A DNA stretch of 13,731 bases. Origin: an uncultured Treponema sp. (GTDB lineage: Bacteria > Spirochaetota > Spirochaetia > Treponematales > Treponemataceae). The stretch lies in the NCBI GenBank assembly GCA_905373565.1, contig CAJPTT010000019.1, positions 1-13,731 of the forward strand, read 5' to 3'. The notes below the pieces were generated by a model. That model worked only from the letters and a program-made list of their open reading frames with translations, was not told where the DNA came from and searched no databases. Every line of letters begins with the position of its first letter. The stretch's first letter is position 1. A program made the translations under genes and the position numbers. Positions 1 through 5,822 of the stretch are shown here, one piece after another.

Positions 1-235
1 GGAAGAATCGCATCACATCAGGAATATAGAGTGCAAAATTCAAGTCGCTGTAAAAACGTTCTCCGTGTAGTAAACGGAAATTTATAGAAGATTCATGTAC
101 TATATTGAATTGCGAACTTGTAGGTTGCTTGGCCGCCGATATTCCGAAGTTAAATTCAGGTGCGCTTATCTCTAAGGCAGCAGCTGTGTATATAATCAAA
201 AAACAAACAAAGATACGCGCTATATGTTTTTTCAT
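1..235 (-). CDS. Secreted or envelope protein, N-terminal part only (cut by window edge)
   Basis: An ATG at 235 opens a frame that runs without a stop through position 1, giving 78 residues. GGGAG at 242-246 lies 6 nt upstream of the ATG, a good ribosome binding site. The N-terminus has the form of a signal peptide: MKKHIAR followed by the hydrophobic run IFVCFLIIYTAAA, then a likely signal peptidase I site near ALEISA. The visible mature part (EFNFGISAAKQ..., later INFRLLHGERFYSDLNFALYIP) alternates polar and hydrophobic residues, which would suit an outer-membrane beta-strand protein, but no family is recognised. It lies 80 bp downstream of the phn operon on the same strand, separated by a degenerate palindromic repeat, so co-transcription is uncertain. 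Confidence 0.7.
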   Translation of the reverse strand, partial: MKKHIARIFVCFLIIYTAAALEISAPEFNFGISAAKQPTSSQFNIVHESSINFRLLHGERFYSDLNFALYIPDVMRFF

Positions 236-250
236 TTAAAACTCCCTTTA

Positions 251-295
251 GGGAACCTATAAAAACCATACCTGAGTTTTTCTTAAAAGATACCC
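251..295. repeat. Degenerate palindromic repeat, GGGAACCT type
   Basis: The left arm GGGAACCTATAAAAAC (251-266) matches 15 of 16 bases of the left arm of the perfect palindrome at 9938-9953. The right arm (276-295) starts GTTTTT and ends CCC but is otherwise eroded. On the minus strand this gives an AAAAAC/GTTTTT stem after the phnE stop, so it may act as a weak terminator for the phn operon. The repeat relationship is read directly from the sequence; the terminator role is inferred. Confidence 0.55.
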
Positions 296-315
296 ATTAC
301 AGTGTCGGTATATCC

Positions 316-1134
316 TTAGAGTTGCTTTATTCCGTTTCGTAGGCGCAAAGAGAGCATCTCCAGTAAAATGACGGTACCGAAAATGACATACGTGATGATG
401 CCGACTTCCCGTATGTCGTAATAAAGATTACCAGCCATGAATAAATAGTACCCGATACCGCCCGATCCTGCAGCAGCGCCGATTGCAACAGCATTGATAA
501 AATTAATTTCAAACCGGAAGAACGTCCATGAAATAATGGATGTCGCAGCAACCGGAATAATCGCTTGTGTAATAATACCGGCAAAACCCGCCCCGCATGC
601 CCGCAAAGCATCGATAGTATCGCGGTTAATCTGTTCAAAGCTTTCGGAAAAAACCTTTACCAGATAGGCGATGCTGTGAAAGCACATGCCGATGACGGCA
701 GCATCGGTACCGATATTGACCGTAACCGAAAAAACCAGCACCCAGATGATTGTAGGAATTGCACGGATAAGTGCGGTGATAGTGCGGATGATTTTTGCAA
801 CAGTTGGGGGAGCGATGTTCCGAGCTGCACCGAGCGCCAAGAAAAACGCGATAACGGCGCCGCCGATTGTCGTTAAAATCGATAGTGCAAAGCTGATACC
901 GAGAGAGTAGACGAGTTCACCGATCGGTAAGTGATCCGACCGTTTCGGCTGCAAAAACAGGATGCGGCTGTAGTGGAGCAGGTCATGCCATGCGTCTTTC
1001 CAATTCAGTGTTTCTTGTGCAAGCAGAAAAATTCCCCGGATACTGATGGCGAAAAGGATAATAAATACGATATACAGCGTCCATTGCTCTTTTTTCGGCA
1101 ATCGGCTGCGGTCAGTACGGATACGTTTTTTCAT
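316..1134 (-). CDS. phnE: Phosphonate-type ABC transporter permease (second PhnE)
   Basis: Inner-membrane permease of 272 residues for a phosphonate/phosphite/phosphate-ester importer. A positively charged N-terminus is followed by TM1 (about 19-38), then further segments around 73-103, 120-162 and 200-265. The EAA-type cytoplasmic loop that docks on the ATPase is visible at about 175-194 (DALRACGAG ... IIP). The ATG at 1134 overlaps the upstream permease stop by 4 nt (ATGA), indicating translational coupling, and AAGGA lies 8 nt upstream. It is the last gene of the phnDCEE operon. The two permeases differ in sequence, so they probably form a heterodimeric channel, as in other bacteria with paired PhnE genes. 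The substrate cannot be read from the sequence. Confidence 0.9.
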   Translation of the reverse strand: MKKRIRTDRSRLPKKEQWTLYIVFIILFAISIRGIFLLAQETLNWKDAWHDLLHYSRILFLQPKRSDHLPIGELVYSLGISFALSILTTIGGAVIAFFLALGAARNIAPPTVAKIIRTITALIRAIPTIIWVLVFSVTVNIGTDAAVIGMCFHSIAYLVKVFSESFEQINRDTIDALRACGAGFAGIITQAIIPVAATSIISWTFFRFEINFINAVAIGAAAGSGGIGYYLFMAGNLYYDIREVGIITYVIFGTVILLEMLSLRLRNGIKQL

Positions 1135-1982
1135 AGTAATATCCTTCGTACCGTGTTGGAAATGCTGTCGATGCAGAGTACGAGTATCATCAATACACAG
1201 ATGATCAGCCCCGCTTCGGGGTAGCGGAAGCTCTTAAAATACAAATTGAAGAGAAAGCCGATTCCCGTGCCTGTTAAAATACCGATCAACGCGGAATCTC
1301 TGACGTTCGTTTCTATGGCATAGAGCAGCCACGACAGAAAAAGCGGGAGCGTATTGGGCAATACACCGTGAATGATGATCGGAATATACGGCACACCGGC
1401 CGCTTCCAAGGCCGTATAGGATTCTTCGGCATGGGAATCGATAATTTCGGTAAAGGCTCGTGTTAAATGTCCTGCAGTGATAAAAAAAAGAGCTAAAAAG
1501 CCCGTTACGGCATTTTGTTTAAAAGATAGCAGTAAGAGGATAGACCATGCAGGAAGCGGGATGTTTCTAAAAAAAGATGCTAGGCCCGCACAGGCAATGC
1601 GCAGTATACGGAAGCGGCCGGTAGTTTGAGAACCGGCGATTGCCGCTAGACATGCAACGCAAAAGGCAGCGGTAGAAGCCGTTACCGCGATAACGGCTGT
1701 ATGCAGCGAAGTTTTAAAGATGAGCCGCAGTACCGAAAGCGATTGTGCGGAAGGCAAAAAGTTTCTTACCAGCCAATACAGTCCTCGCGGGATGCCGGTC
1801 AACGCGTTCCATGCCGTAAAATCGGTCATAATTGCCGAAGCAACATATAACGCTGCGGCAGTGAAAAAAATAGTTAATGTTCTTAATTGTTTTTTCTTAA
1901 AAAAAGCTTCAGGTGAGGATTCGGGATAATGCAGAGATTCAAAAAACGGCCGTTGCAGGCCTGTCGGAAGATCAAATTTCAT
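1131..1982 (-). CDS. phnE: Phosphonate-type ABC transporter permease (first PhnE)
   Basis: Inner-membrane permease, 283 residues from the chosen start. The open frame extends upstream to 2066, but that would bury 95 bp of phnC. The internal ATG at 1982 (MKFDLPTG) gives an 11-nt overlap with the phnC stop, typical of coupled genes, so it is preferred although its ribosome binding site is weak. The protein has about six hydrophobic segments and an EAA loop near 193-209 (EAAG ... GVLP). An unusually long soluble N-terminus of about 35 residues precedes TM1. It is the third gene of the phnDCEE operon, and its stop overlaps the next permease start by 4 nt. Confidence 0.88.
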   Translation of the reverse strand: MKFDLPTGLQRPFFESLHYPESSPEAFFKKKQLRTLTIFFTAAALYVASAIMTDFTAWNALTGIPRGLYWLVRNFLPSAQSLSVLRLIFKTSLHTAVIAVTASTAAFCVACLAAIAGSQTTGRFRILRIACAGLASFFRNIPLPAWSILLLLSFKQNAVTGFLALFFITAGHLTRAFTEIIDSHAEESYTALEAAGVPYIPIIIHGVLPNTLPLFLSWLLYAIETNVRDSALIGILTGTGIGFLFNLYFKSFRYPEAGLIICVLMILVLCIDSISNTVRRILL

Positions 1983-2742
1983 GGCGGGTTTTCTTTTCCA
2001 TATGTGATCCGGACGTAAAAATACGATGCAGCGCTTCTTCCGAAAGTTCTTCCGGCTTTCCGTCAAAAACTACTTGTCCGTTGCGTAAACCGATAATTCT
2101 GTCGGAGTACCGTTTTGCATATTCCACGTGATGCAGATTCATAATGCAGGTGAGTTTTCGGGTTCTGACTATTTTTTCGATATAATCGAGGATACCCTGT
2201 GAGCTTTGCGGATCAAGCGAAGATACCGGTTCGTCGCATAAAAGTATTTCCGGATTTTGCATCAACGCCCGTGCAATGCCGGTACGCTGTTTTTGGCCGC
2301 CGCTTAAATCCGCACACCGCTGATAAAGGTAATCGGAAAGGCCGAGTTCTTTGAGTGTTTCCAGCGCCCGTTCTTTTTCTTCCTGCGGATACAGCCCGAG
2401 CAGGCTGCGGTAAAGCGGCAGTGCGCCGAGACAGCCGTGGAGCGTGTTTTCAAGAACAGTAAGCCGTTCTACCAGATTGTAGTTTTGAAAAATTATTCCG
2501 ATTTTTCTGCGGAGTTGCTTTAAGCGGCGGCTGTTCATTTTCTGCAGTGATTCGCCGCTTATTTCGACCGTACCGGCGGTGCAGTCGATGAGTCGATTGA
2601 TACAGCGGATAAAGGTTGTCTTGCCCGCCCCCGAAGGTCCGATAACCGAAACCATCGTCCCCTGTTCAATCGTAAGATCGATGGAATCCAGCGCAAGTCT
2701 ATCCCCTGCATAGCGCTTTGAAACATTCTTAAAGGTAATCAA
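1972..2742 (-). CDS. phnC: Phosphonate-type ABC transporter ATP-binding protein PhnC
   Basis: Cytoplasmic ATPase of 256 residues, normal length for PhnC. Walker A is GPSGAGKT at 35-42, the Q-loop is Q86 (IIFQNYNL), the signature is LSGGQ at 146-150, Walker B is ILLCDEP at 166-172, the D-loop is SSLD at 174-177, and the switch histidine is H204 in MNLHHVEYA. The NLHxVxxA form after Walker B is characteristic of the PhnC subgroup. The start codon is TTG at 2742. The following residues MITFKNVSKRY match the usual N-terminus of the family, and AAGGT lies about 8 nt upstream. It follows phnD after an 83-bp gap and overlaps the first permease by 11 nt. Confidence 0.93.
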   Translation of the reverse strand: MITFKNVSKRYAGDRLALDSIDLTIEQGTMVSVIGPSGAGKTTFIRCINRLIDCTAGTVEISGESLQKMNSRRLKQLRRKIGIIFQNYNLVERLTVLENTLHGCLGALPLYRSLLGLYPQEEKERALETLKELGLSDYLYQRCADLSGGQKQRTGIARALMQNPEILLCDEPVSSLDPQSSQGILDYIEKIVRTRKLTCIMNLHHVEYAKRYSDRIIGLRNGQVVFDGKPEELSEEALHRIFTSGSHMEKKTRHEI

Positions 2743-2825
2743 CAGTTCAGACCTTGTCAGGCAGCTGTAGAACAGTCGCTGTGTTTATATTCTTTAATTA
2801 ACATCAAGTAAGATGCTAGATGATA

Positions 2826-3875
2826 CTACTTTGTAGAATTTCTAAGCTCATCATACCAGGCATCATCGGTAGCAACCAACCGTGTCTTTTCGGAATATTT
2901 AGGGTATATGCCTTTTTTGCCGGAATCTTTTACATTAAAAATACCGGGATTATTCGCTGTCTTATCCGATGTCAACGCATCCCGTATTTTTTGTATATCG
3001 GAAGCGGAAACCGTATTCATATTGACGGTAATCGGAGCATTTAAGACGGGAATTGAGCGGATTACGGTCATTTCACTGCCTGCAAAGGATGTGAATGGCT
3101 CATCGGCTCCTACGGTTACACGGTAGACGGCACCGGTTTTATAATCTTCTCCTTCGAGCAGTTCGTACACACCGATTGTCTGCGGAATGGCAAAGGCCGC
3201 CGCATCCGCATCGCCGCGGAAAAGGTTGACTTGCGAACCTTGGTGGGAGCCGGCAAATAAAACCTTGGAAAACACTTTGTCACTCAAAATAAGGTCGTCT
3301 GTATTATCAAGAGAAAAAACAGTCGCTAAAATACGAGCGGGAATAACAAAACCCGATGTGGAACTTGCCGCTACAAACGACATCCGCTTGCCGCGCAACA
3401 GGCTTAAATCGAAACTACCGTCGGCTTTTTTATAGCTTTCGGCATCTTTCCGTTGTACGCCGATAAAGCTGTAATATTTTGCATCATCAAGTGTTCCGCT
3501 GGGGCCTGAATTCGTTACAACAGGGATAACGGCGTTGTTTCGTTTGTGAGCGGTCAGGTATCCTTCCGCACCGACATACGCCATATCGGCCTTACCGGAA
3601 ACGAGCGCTTCCAAGGCGATGTTATAATCGGTTGTCGTGAGGATTTCGACGTCCCGCCCGACAGCTTCCTTTAAAATTTCTTGGAATGCCGCACGCGCAT
3701 CTTTCATCGATTCGCTTGACTCATTCGGATAGAAAACCATTTTGAGCGGTTTTTGCTCCGCTTTGCCGCATGAACAAACAAGTACGGTTGACAGGCAGAA
3801 TACAAACAAGAACGGCTTGATGCGGTGCAGCAGGTTTCCAGCCGGTGAAGTCTCATAAAATAAAAAAGATTTCAT
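2826..3875 (-). CDS. phnD: Phosphonate/phosphite-type ABC transporter substrate-binding lipoprotein PhnD
   Basis: Extracytoplasmic binding protein of 349 residues that presents substrate to the PhnE permeases. The ATG at 3875 is chosen because GGAG sits 6 nt upstream. An in-frame TTG at 3887 would place that same GGAG inside the gene. A signal segment (IKPFLFVFCLSTVLVCSC) ends in a relaxed spirochaetal lipobox VCSC, with lipidation predicted at C36. Family features follow: a Y/F-rich strand after LKMVFYPNESSES, SSTSGF at 171-176 (the S-T-S-G phosphonate oxyanion site), GSHQGS with H211, and GDADA at 221-225. It is the first gene of phnDCEE. A 182-bp AT-rich gap upstream, shared with a divergent gene, presumably holds its promoter. 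Whether the ligand is a phosphonate, phosphite or phosphate ester is not determined. Confidence 0.92.
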   Translation of the reverse strand: MKSFLFYETSPAGNLLHRIKPFLFVFCLSTVLVCSCGKAEQKPLKMVFYPNESSESMKDARAAFQEILKEAVGRDVEILTTTDYNIALEALVSGKADMAYVGAEGYLTAHKRNNAVIPVVTNSGPSGTLDDAKYYSFIGVQRKDAESYKKADGSFDLSLLRGKRMSFVAASSTSGFVIPARILATVFSLDNTDDLILSDKVFSKVLFAGSHQGSQVNLFRGDADAAAFAIPQTIGVYELLEGEDYKTGAVYRVTVGADEPFTSFAGSEMTVIRSIPVLNAPITVNMNTVSASDIQKIRDALTSDKTANNPGIFNVKDSGKKGIYPKYSEKTRLVATDDAWYDELRNSTK

Positions 3876-3935
3876 CACTTTCTCCAAATTTAAAAAAACG
3901 TTAAAAATTATTTTTTTAGCGATTTTTTGATTTAA

Positions 3936-3964
3936 TTATGTACGTCAGTCTACTATAATTGAAG
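3936..3964 (-). promoter_or_regulatory. Possible promoter for the phn operon
   Basis: On the minus strand a CATAAT -10 (5 of 6 consensus positions) lies 17 bp after a weak TTCAAT -35, upstream of phnD. The predicted leader would be very AT-rich and contains an A/T-only stem (3891-3898 with 3911-3918). No clear dyad operator is seen. The call rests on consensus matching only. Confidence 0.3.
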
Positions 3965-3999
3965 TCTTTATGCAACTGCTTAAAATATTTCTGATGCGT

Positions 4000-4028
4000 T
4001 TGCCCTGCAAGTGCAATACCGATAGTAT
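4000..4028 (+). promoter_or_regulatory. Possible promoter for the 4058 membrane-protein gene
   Basis: TTGCCC (4000-4005) and TAGTAT (4023-4028) are separated by 17 bp, each matching 4 of 6 consensus positions. They would start transcription about 20-25 nt before the ATG at 4058. This leaves a very short leader, in keeping with the absence of a visible ribosome binding site. Weak evidence. Confidence 0.3.
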
Positions 4029-4057
4029 TATTCTCTCTTTTGTGCTACTATCGCCGC

Positions 4058-4843
4058 ATGATCGGCTTTTTTCTCAAGAAAAATTTTTTTGACGGATGGG
4101 ATAATTTTCTTCCACTCGCTCTTTTCAATATTGCGGTTATACTGATTGTTTCATCGTTTTTCGGTTTAGCTTATGTGCTTTCATCAATACCGGTACTGTC
4201 CTTGCTGAGCCTGTTTGTGTGCATCCTGCCGGTGGGCATTCTGCTCTTAGCTTTCTCTAATCTGATGTCCCGTATTGCCGATTATAAGTCTTTTTCATTT
4301 AAAGAAATCGGTGAAGAAATAAAACATATGTGGCGGCATGGCATTCTATTCGCATTAATCGAAACTTTTTGTTGGGTTGTTGCCGGAGTTGCCGTCCCCT
4401 ACTATTTTTCATTCCGAAATTTCTTCGGTCTTTTTCTCGGAGTCAGCGTCGTATGGATTTTTACAGTGATACAACTGTCGCTGTTGTGGTTTTTTCCGAT
4501 ACGAAGCAGACTTGAATCGAATTTTTGCAAGTGTCTTAAAAAATGCTTTATTGTATTTTTCGATAATACCGGATTTACGCTTTTTATGGTGCTGTACAGC
4601 ACTGTCCTTATCATACTGACGCCGTTTTTAGCTTTTTTGATGCCGGGGTTTTCGGGGTTGTTGCTTGCATGGAACAATGCCTTTAAGCTAAGAATGTATA
4701 AATATGATTGGATGGAACAGCATCCCGAAATACCAATTCAGACTGCGCGGAAACAAATCCCGTGGGATGAATTACTGGCGGAAGATCGGGAAACGGTCGG
4801 TAGCCGATCTATTCGAAATCTTATTTTTCCGTGGAAAGACTGA
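4058..4843 (+). CDS. Uncharacterised polytopic membrane protein
   Basis: A 261-residue protein I do not recognise by name. The start is taken as ATG 4058 (MIGFFLKKNFFDGWDN); an in-frame TTG at 4040 is the alternative, and neither has a clear ribosome binding site. About five or six hydrophobic segments span residues 15-38, 43-66, 95-115, 119-145 and 172-205. They are followed by a hydrophilic C-terminal tail with the motif IPWDELL ... VGSRSIRNLIFPWKD, which looks conserved and probably cytoplasmic. The N-terminal pattern (FF..N and a hydrophobic first helix) is loosely reminiscent of DUF624/YesL-like proteins, but this is a guess. It diverges from phnD and is followed by a hairpin-rich spacer, then deoD. 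Confidence 0.8.
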   Translation: MIGFFLKKNFFDGWDNFLPLALFNIAVILIVSSFFGLAYVLSSIPVLSLLSLFVCILPVGILLLAFSNLMSRIADYKSFSFKEIGEEIKHMWRHGILFALIETFCWVVAGVAVPYYFSFRNFFGLFLGVSVVWIFTVIQLSLLWFFPIRSRLESNFCKCLKKCFIVFFDNTGFTLFMVLYSTVLIILTPFLAFLMPGFSGLLLAWNNAFKLRMYKYDWMEQHPEIPIQTARKQIPWDELLAEDRETVGSRSIRNLIFPWKD

Positions 4844-4856
4844 TGAGCATAGCTGT

Positions 4857-4895
4857 GGGGATGTCTCAAAAGTTGGTTACTTTTTCGACATCCCC
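4857..4895. repeat. Palindromic repeat with hairpin, copy A of the deoD-flanking pair
   Basis: GGGGATGTC (4857-4865) pairs with GACATCCCC (4887-4895). Inside lies a second stem, AAAAGT with ACTTTT, closing a 5-nt loop (TGGTT). Positions 4857-4888 match 5740-5771 at 31 of 32 bases in the same orientation. No T-run follows on either strand, so it is not a classical intrinsic terminator. It begins 14 bp after the membrane-protein stop. Confidence 0.75.
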
Positions 4896-4900
4896 GACGA

Positions 4901-4943
4901 GTTTAAAATTAAGTCTTTATACAGTAATGACTTAATTTTAAAC
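4901..4943. repeat. Perfect 15-bp inverted repeat in the deoD leader
   Basis: GTTTAAAATTAAGTC (4901-4915) is exactly complementary to GACTTAATTTTAAAC (4929-4943), with a 13-nt spacer. The arms are A/T-rich, and the spacer contains TTTATACAGTAAT, which holds -10-like hexamers. It could be a hairpin or a protein-binding dyad in the deoD upstream region. Confidence 0.7.
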
Positions 4944-4960
4944 ATCGCATCTAAATCTAA

Positions 4961-5003
4961 GGAAACTGTCCAAAAACTGAAGTTTTTGGACAGCCCCGTT
5001 TCC
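4961..5003. repeat. Hairpin immediately upstream of the deoD ribosome binding site
   Basis: CTGTCCAAAAAC (4966-4977) pairs perfectly with GTTTTTGGACAG (4982-4993) around a TGAA loop. GGAAAC (4961-4966) can also pair with GTTTCC (4998-5003) across an unpaired CCCC. The hairpin ends 8 nt before the AGGAGG of deoD. Read on the minus strand it begins GGGGCTGTCCAAAAACT, resembling the start of the 4857 repeat, so it may belong to the same dispersed family. No T-run follows. Confidence 0.7.
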
Positions 5004-5021
5004 AATACTAAGGAGGATATG

Positions 5022-5726
5022 ATGAGTATTCATATCGGAGCAAAACAGGGCGAGATCGCCGAACGGATTTTGTTGCCGGGCGACCCGCTGCGGGCAAAAT
5101 TTGTCGCCGAAAATTTTTTGGAAAATCCGCACTGCTACAATGAAGTACGCGGTATGTACGGGTTTACCGGTACGTATAAAGATGTAAAAGTTTCCGTACA
5201 AGGTACCGGTATGGGGCAGCCTTCCATTTCCATCTATGTGAATGAGCTTTTCCGTGAATATGGCGTGCAAAAGGCAATCCGCATCGGTACTGCGGGAGCG
5301 CTTCAAAAGGACATTCCGTTGCGTTCGTTAGTTATCGGGATGAGTGCTGCGACCAATTCCGGAACAAATACGCTCCGTTTCCGCGGTACTCAGTTTGCGC
5401 CCACGGCAGACTGGAAACTCTTAAAACATGCGTACGATGCGGCTGTCCGGCTCGGGTACAATCCGTTGGTCGGGGCTATCGCCTCTTCGGATGTGTTTTA
5501 TGACGAGCTTGAAACGTGGAAACTCTGGTCGAAGTACGGTCTTTTGGCGATTGAGATGGAAGCCGCCGAGTTGTACACCCTTGCTGCACAGTATAAACGG
5601 CAGGCGCTCGCGCTGCTTACCATCTCCGACAATATGGTTACCCATGAAGAAACCACTGCGGAAGAACGGCAATTGTCTTTTACCGCGATGATGCAAACCG
5701 CGCTTGAGGCAATTATCGCCGAATAA
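5022..5726 (+). CDS. deoD: Purine nucleoside phosphorylase, DeoD type
   Basis: Cytosolic hexameric enzyme that phosphorolyses purine (deoxy)nucleosides to the free base and (deoxy)ribose 1-phosphate in purine salvage. At 234 residues it has the usual length. Visible features are H4 (contributed to the neighbouring active site), the GDPLR phosphate loop at 20-24, R43 in NEVRGM, R87 in AIRIGTAGA with T90 where E. coli has Ser, IEMEA at 178-182 and catalytic D203 in ISDNMVTHE. The sequence is close in style to Bacillus DeoD. Two tandem ATGs occur (5019 and 5022). AGGAGG at 5011-5016 is 5 nt from the second, which gives the family N-terminus MSIHIGA. The frame stays open upstream into the previous gene, but that extension has no homology-like content. 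Confidence 0.95.
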   Translation: MSIHIGAKQGEIAERILLPGDPLRAKFVAENFLENPHCYNEVRGMYGFTGTYKDVKVSVQGTGMGQPSISIYVNELFREYGVQKAIRIGTAGALQKDIPLRSLVIGMSAATNSGTNTLRFRGTQFAPTADWKLLKHAYDAAVRLGYNPLVGAIASSDVFYDELETWKLWSKYGLLAIEMEAAELYTLAAQYKRQALALLTISDNMVTHEETTAEERQLSFTAMMQTALEAIIAE

Positions 5727-5739
5727 ATCGAAAGAGAAC

Positions 5740-5771
5740 GGGGATGTCTCAAAAGTCGGTTACTTTTTCGA
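5740..5771. repeat. Copy B of the deoD-flanking repeat, right arm lost
   Basis: Positions 5740-5771 match 4857-4888 at 31 of 32 bases (one T to C change in the loop). The outer complementary arm is replaced by TAACTCATTCCC, so only the inner AAAAGT/ACTTTT stem remains. It lies 13 bp after the deoD stop, in the same orientation as copy A, so the two copies bracket deoD. Confidence 0.75.
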
Positions 5772-5822
5772 TAACTCATTCCCTACTTTTTTGCAAAATT
5801 GTAAGCCATTTTGTTATTGGTG

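Noticed and set aside
1982..2066. Longer N-terminus for the first PhnE
   Set aside because: It would overlap 95 bp of phnC and adds a basic, low-quality leader; the ATG at 1982 gives a normal 11-nt coupled overlap.
4857..4895. Terminator after the 4058 gene
   Set aside because: The stem is strong but no T-run follows on either strand, and a near-copy with a lost arm occurs after deoD, so it fits a repeat better.
4704..5021. In-frame upstream extension of deoD into the previous gene
   Set aside because: The extension crosses the three hairpins and the 3' end of another gene, while a strong AGGAGG and the family N-terminus MSIHIGA fix the start at 5022.
4844..5021. Purine riboswitch upstream of deoD
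   Set aside because: The three hairpins are simple separate palindromes. The three-way junction with conserved loop-loop bases of the purine aptamer is not seen.
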